DNA from: Anabaena sp. UHCC 0187
Lineage (GTDB): Bacteria > Cyanobacteriota > Cyanobacteriia > Cyanobacteriales > Nostocaceae
Direction of reading: 5' to 3'
NCBI RefSeq assembly: GCF_009712035.1
Contig: NZ_VILB01000021.1
Span: forward strand, 1 to 35,421
Length of the DNA stretch: 35,421 bases
The stretch's first letter is position 1. Each line of letters starts with the position of its first letter. Below the pieces are notes generated by a model. The model saw only the letters and a program-made list of their open reading frames with translations, had not been told where the DNA came from and made no database searches. The position numbers were made by a program, and so were the translations under genes. Positions 1 to 7,519 of this stretch are shown one piece after another.

Positions 1-76
1 AGCCGGATGCCGTGAAAGTGGCACGTCCGGATCTAACTGAGAGGTGCGGGGAATAATATCCCCCATCGACTCAAAC
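1..76 (+). mobile_element. Group II intron, 3' end (domain V and domain VI)
   Basis: Positions 1-33 match the catalytic domain V of group II introns. The AGC triad is at 1-3, a distal stem is capped by a GAAA tetraloop (14-17), and a two-base CG bulge (24-25) separates it from the basal CCGGA/TCCGG stem. The leading G of the usual 34-nt unit lies just outside the window. A second hairpin at about 40-72 (GAG...CTC outer pairs, GGGG/CCCC inner stem) is in the right place for domain VI. A69 is a plausible bulged branch-point, which would put the 3' splice site near 76, after an AC dinucleotide. The rest of the intron, including any reverse-transcriptase ORF in domain IV, is off the left edge. 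Domain V is clear; the domain VI pairing and exact 3' end are inference. Confidence 0.85.
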
Positions 77-126
77 ATTATGGTGCATCAACTAACAATC
101 TGGGTCGAAGGTGAAAAGGATTAGCT

Positions 127-1680
127 ATGTCAGAAACAAGTGACAAACTCATACCTCTATCACAAAGGCAACCTCTACAGCGTCGCCGGCGTAAACGTCC
201 AGTCCCTAAGACAGGACAAAAAAAAGTTATCAGTCAGCAGCCAGTTTCTAGCCCAAGAGAAGCTGCAACTGTCACACGTCTAGGTAATAATCATATCAGT
301 CCTGCTCCTATCTCGTCTGGGGGGCGAAGACCAGCATCACGGATCATGATGCCTCCAGGAGTAAAACCCATATCTACAGTCAAGAAGAATACTCAAATTT
401 CTCCCCAGGGGAATGTGAGGTTAAAGACAGTACGTATAGACAAACCAAAAATAGAAAGAAGAGCATCACGGAAGACAAGGTTAAAACCCATGGCTCGAAC
501 CATGTTATATGCCTTGCGGTTGTTAATTGTCGGTGTCGGTATCGGTGCAATTGTTGGTACGCTGTTGTCAGTCCTAGACCCTGCTAATCGCATTAATTCA
601 GTTGTGTCCGTATCTCAAACTACAACTTCTCAGAAAGCACCTCAAACTCCTAATACAAGCTTATATCTTTCCCAGGAAATTACACCTTTAAAAAATACTC
701 TGCAAACTCTTACCACAACTAACTCTGATTTCACACCAGGGGTGTTTTTATTAGACTTAGACAATGGTGGTTATGTAGATATTAATAGTAATACAAGTTT
801 TTCCGCTGCCAGCACCATTAAAATCCCGATTTTGATTGCTTTTTTCCAGGATGTAGATGCAGGTAAAATCCGCTTGGATGAAATGTTAACTCTGGAAAAG
901 GAGATGATGGTCGGGGGTTCGGGAAATATGCAATATCAAACCCCAGGCAGCAAATACACTGCTCTTGATCTGGCTACGAAGATGATTACAATTAGCGACA
1001 ACACAGCCACAAATATGCTAGTTGCTAAATTAGGGGGACAAGAGGCATTAAATGGGCGTTTTCGCAGTTGGGGACTGACAGCAACGATGATTCGTAATCC
1101 CCTCCCAGATTTAGAAGGGACTAATACCACCAGTCCCAGAGAATTGGGGAATTTAATCTCAATGGTGAATCAAGGTAATGTTGTGAGTATGCGATCGCGC
1201 GATTTAATGCTCAATATTATGAATCGCACTGAAAGAGATAATCTTTTACCTGCGGGCTTAGGAAAAGGCGCAAATACCTATCACAAAACAGGTGATATTG
1301 GTACAATGTTAGCAGATGCGGGTTTAGTTGATGTTCCTACGGGTAAGCGTTATATTGCCGCTATCATGGTAAAACGTCCTAACAATGATCCTCGTGCTGC
1401 AAAATTAATTAGTTCTATTTCTAGTGCTGCTTACCAACACTTTAGCCAAGCTATAGTCACACCCACCAATCCTATAAATAATCAACCAGTTAATCAACCA
1501 GTTAATCAACCAATTCCTAATTATCAACCACCTGTTACACCATTGATTCAGCAACCGATTCAACCACCGCTAATGAATCCAACTATGCCTAATGGGATGG
1601 TTAATAATATGCCTGTAGGTAGTTATCCACCTCCTGTCATGAATCCACCATTGACTCCACAATATTATCCACAGCAATAA
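127..1680 (+). CDS. Membrane-anchored class A beta-lactamase-like serine hydrolase
   Basis: 517 aa. Residues 1-125 form a basic, Pro/Ser-rich, probably disordered cytoplasmic region. About 126-150 is one transmembrane segment. About 195-440 is a beta-lactamase/transpeptidase-fold domain with S229-T-I-K232 (SxxK), S290-D-N292 and K387-T-G389. About 441-517 is a Pro/Asn/Gln-rich tail with NQPV repeats. The family (Beta-lactamase2 type) acts on peptidoglycan-like or beta-lactam substrates in the periplasm; which applies here cannot be read from sequence. The omega-loop region (about 318-337) is short and I cannot find the ExxLN glutamate of true class A beta-lactamases, so efficient beta-lactam hydrolysis is doubtful. 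The start is supported by AAAGGA at 115-120, 6 nt before the ATG. It lies about 50 nt after a group II intron end, so that insertion sits in its leader. Confidence 0.82.
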   Translation: MSETSDKLIPLSQRQPLQRRRRKRPVPKTGQKKVISQQPVSSPREAATVTRLGNNHISPAPISSGGRRPASRIMMPPGVKPISTVKKNTQISPQGNVRLKTVRIDKPKIERRASRKTRLKPMARTMLYALRLLIVGVGIGAIVGTLLSVLDPANRINSVVSVSQTTTSQKAPQTPNTSLYLSQEITPLKNTLQTLTTTNSDFTPGVFLLDLDNGGYVDINSNTSFSAASTIKIPILIAFFQDVDAGKIRLDEMLTLEKEMMVGGSGNMQYQTPGSKYTALDLATKMITISDNTATNMLVAKLGGQEALNGRFRSWGLTATMIRNPLPDLEGTNTTSPRELGNLISMVNQGNVVSMRSRDLMLNIMNRTERDNLLPAGLGKGANTYHKTGDIGTMLADAGLVDVPTGKRYIAAIMVKRPNNDPRAAKLISSISSAAYQHFSQAIVTPTNPINNQPVNQPVNQPIPNYQPPVTPLIQQPIQPPLMNPTMPNGMVNNMPVGSYPPPVMNPPLTPQYYPQQ

Positions 1681-1700
1681 ACAATTGAATTATGTTTCGC

Positions 1701-1732
1701 GCAAAGACGCAAAGGAGCAAAGACGCAAAGGA
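1701..1732 (+). repeat. 16-bp tandem repeat, two exact copies
   Basis: Two exact head-to-tail copies of GCAAAGACGCAAAGGA fill much of the short gap between the convergent hydrolase and dprA genes. Sequences of this CAAAGACGCAAAGG kind are scattered in Nostocales intergenic DNA. No function is evident. Confidence 0.75.
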
Positions 1733-1761
1733 AGAAGGAAATACAGAAATCAATCAAAGTT

Positions 1762-2880
1762 TTAACATTTTTGATATCTCATTCCGGGGAGTTGGGTAAC
1801 TAAACCCATGAGTTCTAATTGTAATAAAGAACTGGAAACTAAACCTGCATTCATACCTGTTTTTTGAATAATAAAATCAAAAGATAAAGCATCAATAGCT
1901 AAGGTATTTATTACCTGTTGTAATTCTGGTGCTAAGTCAGGTAAAGGAGGAGATTTAACTATAGGTGGTTCTATATCTATTTGGGGAATTGCACCTAACA
2001 GGGTTAATAATTCACTAAGTTCTTGATTAATTAAACCTGCACCTTGACTAATTAATTTTAAACAACCTTGTGATGGTTGATCATCAATTCTTCCTGGTAA
2101 CGCGTAAACATCTCGACAAAATTCATTAGCATAAGTAGCCGTAATTAAAGCACCGGATTTTATTCCCGCTTCTATTACTAATACTGCACGACTTAAACCA
2201 GCAATAATGCGATTTCGACGGGGAAAATGGGTGCGGTTCGGTGTGGTTTTGGCCGGATATTCACTAATTACTATTCCAGATGTCAATATCTGTTTATATA
2301 AACCTTGATTTTTATAGGGATAAATAACATCTACTCCTGTTCCCACAACTGCTATGGTTCTTCCTCCGGCTTTCATTGCGGCTGCGTGACTTTCGGTGTC
2401 TATTCCTTCGGCCATACCAGAAACAACGGTAAAACCATTTTTTGCTAATGCGGTACTAATTTGACGAGTCCATTTAATTCCATATTCTGTGGGTTGACGA
2501 GTTCCCACAATTCCCACTAAGGGTTTTTGTCCTGAATTTTCCTGTAAATCAACTTCTCCCCGATAGTACAACAACGGGGGTGGACTGGGAATTTCTCGCA
2601 GTAATTGGGGGTATTCTGCGTCTGCTGGTGTCCAGAAATGGGGGTTTGCTTGTTGGTGTTGAGTGAGGAGTTGTTCGGGGTTTAAACGGGATTTTTGTTG
2701 AACAACTTTTTCTAATGTTTGAAATCCAAAACCTTCAACTTTTCGCAATTCTCCAGGACTAGCTTTCCAAGCTGTTTCCAAGTTACCAAAGTGCTGTTGT
2801 ACTCTTTGCAATAATATTGGACCAATTCCAGAAATTTGCGACCAAGCTAACCAATATTTACGTTCTTCTGAATTTGACAT
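1762..2880 (-). CDS. dprA: DNA-processing protein DprA
   Basis: 372 aa, full length. DprA (Smf) binds incoming single-stranded DNA and loads RecA during natural transformation, in the cytoplasm. Residues about 10-65 are a SAM/helix-hairpin-helix-like region. About 90-295 is the Rossmann-type DprA core: G123-I-V-G-T-R at its start, S154-G-M-A-E-G-I-D, the PRRNRIIAGLS segment at about 220-230, and an SGALITA stretch near 242-248. About 310-370 matches the C-terminal winged-helix domain, ending in a Cys. It is convergent with the serine hydrolase upstream and followed on its 5' side by a heptamer repeat block, so it may be transcribed alone. Family identification is secure; competence in this organism is inference. 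Confidence 0.95.
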   Translation of the reverse strand: MSNSEERKYWLAWSQISGIGPILLQRVQQHFGNLETAWKASPGELRKVEGFGFQTLEKVVQQKSRLNPEQLLTQHQQANPHFWTPADAEYPQLLREIPSPPPLLYYRGEVDLQENSGQKPLVGIVGTRQPTEYGIKWTRQISTALAKNGFTVVSGMAEGIDTESHAAAMKAGGRTIAVVGTGVDVIYPYKNQGLYKQILTSGIVISEYPAKTTPNRTHFPRRNRIIAGLSRAVLVIEAGIKSGALITATYANEFCRDVYALPGRIDDQPSQGCLKLISQGAGLINQELSELLTLLGAIPQIDIEPPIVKSPPLPDLAPELQQVINTLAIDALSFDFIIQKTGMNAGLVSSSLLQLELMGLVTQLPGMRYQKC

Positions 2881-2889
2881 TGTATGAGG

Positions 2890-2928
<39 letters not shown>

Positions 2929-2979
2929 AGAATGAAGAATGAAGAATTTTTTTATCTCATTCAACTGCATATCAATATA

Positions 2980-3636
2980 TCAAACTTTTACTAAATGTTG
3001 CTTTTTCAAATAATCAAATACAGATTTATCGCCAATATCGGGAGGAATAGCTTGAATGATTTTCCGCACAGCAAAGACTAAAAAGAAAATTGCCCAAATT
3101 CCTAATAAAACCTGTTCTGCTTGAGTTGGTAAAATTCCGGTTAAATGCCCTAATAATAGTAAGGGAACTATGGGAGTTAAGATTTTAGTTTCTAAACGAT
3201 TGAAGCAAAAACCTTCTTTGAAAAAAATCCCTGTCAAAGCTGCAAATGTAAAACCAATCCCCAATATACTCAATGGTTGATCATAAACAGTGATTGCAAA
3301 AGCTTGACTATCACCATGTCCAAAAATAAAGGCCGAAATGCTGCCAATTACCCAGAAAATTTGGAGAATTCGGTGCAAAGATGCCATATAAATATGAATA
3401 GTTAATAAACTCACACCAAGTGCCAGACTAAAACAGGTGTAGAGAGGGGTAATAGCTTGAATTGCCCCAGGTTGGGGATAAAATAAGACTAAACCGCTAC
3501 CAATGGCAAAACACAGGGCTGCAATCATTAACCCTGTCCGATAAATTATCACACTTTGGCGATCGCTATCGGTAATTGTAAATTCGCCAAATTGACCTTG
3601 ATATATTTCCGCTGATGATATTGTTTGTGTAGTCAT
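2980..3636 (-). CDS. DUF2301-type integral membrane protein
   Basis: 218 aa. After a polar N-terminus (about 1-28) there are roughly six or seven hydrophobic segments (about 32-52, 60-85, 88-106, 120-138, 150-170, 174-192) and a short basic cytoplasmic-looking tail with DYLKKQHLV. The pattern and wording match the cyanobacterial DUF2301 membrane family, whose function is unknown. No catalytic motif is visible. It is transcribed in the same direction as dprA and the LivF-type gene, but separated from both by repeats, so co-transcription is uncertain. Family call is from memory of the sequence pattern; function should be left open. Confidence 0.75.
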   Translation of the reverse strand: MTTQTISSAEIYQGQFGEFTITDSDRQSVIIYRTGLMIAALCFAIGSGLVLFYPQPGAIQAITPLYTCFSLALGVSLLTIHIYMASLHRILQIFWVIGSISAFIFGHGDSQAFAITVYDQPLSILGIGFTFAALTGIFFKEGFCFNRLETKILTPIVPLLLLGHLTGILPTQAEQVLLGIWAIFFLVFAVRKIIQAIPPDIGDKSVFDYLKKQHLVKV

Positions 3637-3675
3637 ATTCCCTAATTATTATTTTAGTAATCTCCCTTCTTCTCT

Positions 3676-3700
3676 TCGCGCCTCTGCGCCTCTGCGTGAG
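3676..3700. repeat. Dispersed CGCCTCTGCG-type repeat
   Basis: The segment reads TCGCGCCTCTGCGCCTCTG followed by CGTGAG, with a 9-bp direct repetition of GCCTCTGCG. This wording recurs in Nostocales intergenic DNA. It lies between the LivF-type and DUF2301 genes; no role is evident. Confidence 0.55.
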
Positions 3701-3710
3701 ACAAAAATTA

Positions 3711-4439
3711 TTAATGTCCTTTCCCAGCACCTAAATACAATTCTCCTACTTTCGGATCATTTAATAATTCTCTACCGGGGCCAGACATAGCATCTCTTCC
3801 TGATTCTAACACATAACCACGATCTGCCATTTCTAAGGCTTTTCTAGCATTTTGTTCGACTAAAACTATGGCAGTACCGGCTGCTTTAATTTGTTTAATT
3901 TGCTCAAATACTTGAGTTACTAAAATGGGAGATAATGCGGCAGAAGGTTCATCTAAAAGCAGTAAACTGGGTTCTAACATTAATGCTTTCCCCATTGCTA
4001 ACATTTGCCGTTCTCCACCGGAAAGAGTCCCCGCACGTTGACGAAGGCGCTCGCTCAATCGAGGAAACATAGTGTATATTTTATCTTTAAGAGGTTTCAA
4101 GGGAATATTCCGCACAAAAGCCCCCATTTCTAAGTTTTCATCTATGGTTAAGGATGGAAAAACGTTGGCAATTTGGGGAACATAGGACATTCCTTTGGCA
4201 ACAATTTGATTAGATTTTAAACCAATCAAATTCTGATCTTTAAAGGTAATAGTTCCGGTATGGGGTGTCAAAAGTCCAAAAATAGTTTTTACTAAAGTGG
4301 ATTTACCCGCACCATTGGGACCAATGACTGTGACTAATTCCCCTGGTGCAATGTGAAAGTTGACACCTTGCAAAATATCTACATCTTTAATATATCCAGC
4401 GTGGACATTTTTTACTTCTAATAAATAGTTATTAGTCAT
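3711..4439 (-). CDS. livF: ABC transporter ATP-binding protein, LivF type
   Basis: 242 aa. This is an ATPase subunit of the branched-chain (neutral) amino-acid uptake family, called NatE in Anabaena. Walker A G40-PNGAGKS-T48, Q-loop near Q89, signature L139-SGGERQ, Walker B LLLLDEP ending at about 165, and H-loop-like VLVEQN near 193-198 (Q/N instead of His, as usual in LivF) are all present. Length is normal. No permease, periplasmic binding protein or LivG partner is in the window, so it is an orphan subunit here; in cyanobacteria the Nat components are often scattered. UrtE, the urea paralogue, is an alternative but is normally inside a urt operon. The start at 4439 immediately abuts a heptamer repeat tract. 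Confidence 0.85.
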   Translation of the reverse strand: MTNNYLLEVKNVHAGYIKDVDILQGVNFHIAPGELVTVIGPNGAGKSTLVKTIFGLLTPHTGTITFKDQNLIGLKSNQIVAKGMSYVPQIANVFPSLTIDENLEMGAFVRNIPLKPLKDKIYTMFPRLSERLRQRAGTLSGGERQMLAMGKALMLEPSLLLLDEPSAALSPILVTQVFEQIKQIKAAGTAIVLVEQNARKALEMADRGYVLESGRDAMSGPGRELLNDPKVGELYLGAGKGH

Positions 4440-4567
4440 TTGTTAGTTGTCAGTTGTTCGTTGTCAGTTGTTCGTTGTTTGTTGTTCGTTGTCAGTTGTC
4501 AGTTGTTCGTTGTCAGTTGTTTTTCCTTTCCTACTGACCACTGACTACTGACCACTGACTACTGACT
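4440..4567. repeat. Heptamer repeat tract (GTTGTCA / GTTGTTC, then CTGACCA/CTGACTA)
   Basis: Almost the whole gap is 7-bp-period repeats: GTTGTCA and GTTGTTC variants from 4445 to about 4525, then ACTGACC/ACTGACT variants to 4567. It separates the LivF-type gene from the upstream ferredoxin gene. The tract is imperfect, so it is an older, mutated STRR. Confidence 0.88.
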
Positions 4568-4793
4568 ATCCTGTAATTTTCTGCAATTCTGGTCTTTCTT
4601 CTGCCAGAATCGCATTTTCCACTGGGCAAACTTGGAGACAGATGCCACAATCAATACAGGTAGCAAAATCAATCCAATACCAATCTGTGCCTTTGACGTT
4701 TTTCCCTGGACCTTCATGAATACAAGCTACAGGACAAGCACCTACGCAGTCAGCAACACCTTCACAAACGTCTGTGACAATGGTATGTGGCAT
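4566..4793 (-). CDS. Small dicluster (7Fe/8Fe-type) ferredoxin
   Basis: 75 aa soluble electron carrier. Cysteines are C10-x5-C16-x3-C20-P-x2-C24 and C46-x2-C49-x2-C52-x3-C56-P. The EGPG segment after C24 and the overall length resemble the N-terminal part of 7-iron ferredoxins (Azotobacter FdI type). In that family C8, C16 and C49 hold a 3Fe-4S cluster and C20, C39, C42 and C45 hold a 4Fe-4S cluster. By that comparison C10/C16/C56 would hold one cluster and C20/C46/C49/C52 the other, with no counterpart of FdI Cys11 and C24 as the extra cysteine. So one 3Fe-4S plus one 4Fe-4S is plausible, but two 4Fe-4S is not excluded. Partner enzymes are unknown. It lies between hisZ and a repeat tract. 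Confidence 0.88.
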   Translation of the reverse strand: MPHTIVTDVCEGVADCVGACPVACIHEGPGKNVKGTDWYWIDFATCIDCGICLQVCPVENAILAEERPELQKITG

Positions 4794-4858
4794 TTTTCCG
4801 ATTCCCTCTTTTTTATCAATTATTACTGATTACTGATTTAACATTGACCAAATTTATA

Positions 4859-4877
4859 GGGTGGGGAAACCCCACCC
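4859..4877 (-). terminator. Hairpin downstream of hisZ
   Basis: GGGTGGGG (4859-4866), a 3-nt loop and CCCCACCC (4870-4877) make a perfect 8-bp stem just past the hisZ stop. Read on the minus strand it is followed by an A/T-rich stretch but no strong U tract, so termination is likely but not certain. Confidence 0.55.
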
Positions 4878-4885
4878 CTACTGGT

Positions 4886-6091
4886 TTAACATCCCGCTTC
4901 GATGGTAGATGAACCATCAGCTTTAATCCAAGCAATTTGGGCAATGGAGCGATCGCTTGCATATTGACGAATCGCCTCTGCATCTGAGCCACTTAATTCT
5001 ATTTCTACTCTGATTAATTGAGTAGAATCACGCAGCTTTTCGGCGTAAGCAAAGGCCGCAGCCGCAGCATCGGCAGTTTCTGGAACTACCAACCAATGAC
5101 TGGTGGGGATATCCTGGGGTAATTGCTGATTTGATGAGAGAATTTGGTATAAATCATCAATGCTCAGTTCAAAGCCGATACCAGGAATATTTTTACCCTG
5201 GGGATGATATAAACCGAGTAATTGGTCATAGCGACCACCGCGTCCTAAAACTTTGGCTTGGGAATTTGTATCACTCACTACTTCAAAAACAATACCTGTG
5301 TAGTAGTCAATGGTTTGAATTAGGCTCAAGTCAAGGATTAAAGGGAATTTACCATCTAGTAATTCTACTAGAGATTTAAGGTTATTTATTGCTTCGTGCT
5401 GGTCTGGTTCTAGATGTAAACTGCTGACTTTTTCTAAAACCTCTCGACTATCTCCCCGCAAATCCAACATGATTTTAGCGCGTTGGTGTAGTTCTGCACT
5501 GAGGGGTAAGGTATCAAGAGTGATATAATCCAAGTTAGCGATCGCAGTGCGAACCTGATTTCTGATTTCCGGGGGAAAAGCATTGAGCAGGGAGCGAGTA
5601 ATTCCCGCTTCCCCTAAAATTAACCGCCATCCTTGTAAATCCAATGCTGTTAAACAATCTGCTACTAACAGCAATACTTCCCCATTGGCTAATAATCCCC
5701 CCGCACCTAGTAACTCCACCCCAGCTTGATAATACTCTTGCTGACGATTATGGCGGCCTTCCCAATTGCGGCGGAAAACATTAGCATTGTAATAGAGTCG
5801 CTGGGGGTGGGTTGCGTCCTCCATGCGAGTTACCACTGTCCGCGCGATAGAAGCCGTCAATTCTGGACGCAATCCCAATTCTTCATTTTGACCATTTTGG
5901 AGTTGAATCACCATGGGGCGCACAATTGCTTCACCCGCCATGAGAGTATCCATTCGTTCCAGAGTTGAGGTGATAATCCTGTGATATCCCCAACGGTGAA
6001 ATACTTGTTCTAATCTATCTTCAATCCAGCGTTTTTGCGCCACATCTAAAGGTAATAGATCCCTGGCTCCCGCTGCTGGTTGATACACCAT
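4886..6091 (-). CDS. hisZ: ATP phosphoribosyltransferase regulatory subunit HisZ
   Basis: 401 aa. HisZ is a catalytically dead paralogue of histidyl-tRNA synthetase that partners the short form of HisG in the first step of histidine biosynthesis. The class II synthetase-like core is visible: GARDLLP at the N-terminus, LRPELTASIAR near 73-83, the motif-2-like FRRNWEGRHNRQQEYYQAG (about 106-124), and SLIQTIDYYTGIVFE and GRGGRYDQLLGLY further on. It is shorter than a true HisS and lacks a clear anticodon-binding domain, though about 75 C-terminal residues after the core are retained. Its start codon overlaps the stop of the upstream J-domain gene by one base (TAATG), suggesting translational coupling. 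HisS is the main alternative and I think it unlikely. Confidence 0.88.
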   Translation of the reverse strand: MVYQPAAGARDLLPLDVAQKRWIEDRLEQVFHRWGYHRIITSTLERMDTLMAGEAIVRPMVIQLQNGQNEELGLRPELTASIARTVVTRMEDATHPQRLYYNANVFRRNWEGRHNRQQEYYQAGVELLGAGGLLANGEVLLLVADCLTALDLQGWRLILGEAGITRSLLNAFPPEIRNQVRTAIANLDYITLDTLPLSAELHQRAKIMLDLRGDSREVLEKVSSLHLEPDQHEAINNLKSLVELLDGKFPLILDLSLIQTIDYYTGIVFEVVSDTNSQAKVLGRGGRYDQLLGLYHPQGKNIPGIGFELSIDDLYQILSSNQQLPQDIPTSHWLVVPETADAAAAAFAYAEKLRDSTQLIRVEIELSGSDAEAIRQYASDRSIAQIAWIKADGSSTIEAGC

Positions 6092-7053
6092 TATTTTTTC
6101 TTCCCGCCAAACAAACCGCCAAACAAACCGCCATTTCCAGACTTATCTGGTTGTTTCTCTTCAGTTTTAGAAGAGGAACTCCCTTGAGAACCACTGTTGG
6201 TAATTCCTAAAGCTTGATCTACCTTGGGTTTCCATTCCAGGGCAGTTTTTTCATTAGGATCTAACTTCAGGGCGTTATCAAAGTGAATTTTTGCCATTTT
6301 CAGTTGATTTTGCCGTAAATATACCATTGCAATCAAACTATGGCAATGACTATTTTTTGGTTCTAACTTTAAGGCATCCTGTAATTCTACTTTGGCTAGG
6401 GACAATTGGTTTTTTTCTAGCAAAGATTGGGCGCGACGCAGGTATTGTTCTGCTGCTGACTCTTCTTTTGGTGGTGAAGATGGGGTTGGGGTTGCGGGTA
6501 ATTGTTTATGGGAATTTTGAGGCTGACTAGATGGGGGCCTATTCATTGACTGTCCACCCATCCGCATCAGGTAAACTAGATTTAACTCACTAATTTGAGC
6601 GATGATTTTGTGTGCTTGTTGCAAATCACTGAATTGAGTTTCGGCAATTTTAGCGATCGCTTCCTTATATGACATACTAATATTGGGCGCAGCTACCAAT
6701 TGCTGGGCTAGTTCTGTCTTGAGCATGATTGATGCTGCTTCTTGTGAAAACCGTTTACCCATTTGCGACAGAATTAACAGATATTCCCCACGATTGCGTT
6801 CTACAGACAACTTCTCATAAGCTGGGTTCACTAGCTTTGATAACAGTTGATTAGCTATCTGTTTTTGACTGTCACCCACTACATTAGAACTATCTGGGTG
6901 CAAGAGTCGGGCTATTTGCAAATAACGTTTACGGATTTCTTTAATTTCCGCATCAACTGGCACACATAAAATTGCGTGATGATCTGTGAAATCATAGCCA
7001 AATAATCCAGAATCTATTTTTAACGACATATTATAGGTATTGCACCGTAGCAT
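6091..7053 (-). CDS. J-domain and TPR co-chaperone-like protein
   Basis: 320 aa. About residues 20-90 form a J domain with the H52-P53-D54 motif that stimulates Hsp70/DnaK ATPase. About 165-200 is a Pro/Ser-rich linker, about 201-283 holds two tetratricopeptide repeats (ALKLEPKN, ALKLDPNE ends), and the tail has a GGLFGGLFGGKKK end. There is no zinc-finger or DnaJ C-terminal domain, so it is a type III J protein, probably a specialised adaptor for DnaK. A second ATG at 7029 (residue 9) is possible; I kept 7053 because a weak purine-rich AAAAGA lies upstream. It is the first gene of a two-gene unit with hisZ, sharing a TAATG overlap. No link between the two functions is known to me. Confidence 0.85.
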   Translation of the reverse strand: MLRCNTYNMSLKIDSGLFGYDFTDHHAILCVPVDAEIKEIRKRYLQIARLLHPDSSNVVGDSQKQIANQLLSKLVNPAYEKLSVERNRGEYLLILSQMGKRFSQEAASIMLKTELAQQLVAAPNISMSYKEAIAKIAETQFSDLQQAHKIIAQISELNLVYLMRMGGQSMNRPPSSQPQNSHKQLPATPTPSSPPKEESAAEQYLRRAQSLLEKNQLSLAKVELQDALKLEPKNSHCHSLIAMVYLRQNQLKMAKIHFDNALKLDPNEKTALEWKPKVDQALGITNSGSQGSSSSKTEEKQPDKSGNGGLFGGLFGGKKK

Positions 7054-7519
7054 ATCTTTTCTAGTTTACAGGGAATCATGGGCAGTTTGAAATCCCTCCA
7101 GTTGTCAGCATAAAATCTAATCCTGATTAAGCATGATTTGAAATTAGATAATTTATTTAAGCTTTTATAATTATATATCTATTCATGTAAATACCCATGA
7201 GGGAAATTTCCAGTCTCATAACCCAAAGTTTGTGAAAAGGAAACAAAATACTTGTTCTGTCGGTTTTAGATACTTTTATTATTGCTGGCTGAGAATAATG
7301 AATAGAAGATAGCAGAAATTTTCTATTTGGTGAACATGATTTAGCCGATTTGGCGTGTATTTTTCGGCAATATTTAGTTCTAAATTCGGTAATTAAGTTG
7401 GCACAAATTAGCCATGACAAAGATCAGAATAAACATATACGGTATTAACTGAAGCCGAATCTAAAAGTATAAAATTAATCCACAGTTAGTAATAATTCAC
7501 AATTAGAGGAATTTAAGTC
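7054..7519. other. Intergenic region: divergent promoters of the J-domain gene and precursor peptide 1
   Basis: 466 bp without a convincing gene. An 87-codon minus-strand reading frame here has no SD site and composition like the surrounding AT-rich DNA. The right half holds the first copy of the 63-bp element (7341-7403). TATTAAC at 7443-7449 lies 40 nt after that element; the second copy has the same word at the same offset, so it is a candidate -10 or spacer feature. Confidence 0.6.
7341..7403 (+). promoter_or_regulatory. 63-bp duplicated upstream element, copy 1
   Basis: This 63-bp stretch is 58/63 identical to 8028-8090 without gaps. It ends 116 nt before the start codon of precursor peptide 1. 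Inside it, GCCGA (7344-7348) and TCGGC (7364-7368) form an inverted repeat with a 15-bp spacer, unchanged in copy 2. Position and conservation suggest a shared operator or promoter for the two precursor genes, perhaps the target of the response regulator at 13298. That assignment is inference. Confidence 0.7.

Noticed and set aside
4632-4829. Open frame antisense to the ferredoxin gene
   Set aside because: It is a shadow of the ferredoxin gene, whose cysteine motifs are unambiguous.
4886-6091. Histidyl-tRNA synthetase (HisS)
   Set aside because: Shorter than HisS, with a degenerate motif 2 and no clear anticodon-binding domain; HisZ fits better.
7157-7420. 87-codon minus-strand open frame upstream of precursor 1
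   Set aside because: It overlaps the duplicated 63-bp element; the same frame is broken by stops in the second copy, so the element is not conserved as protein. No SD site.
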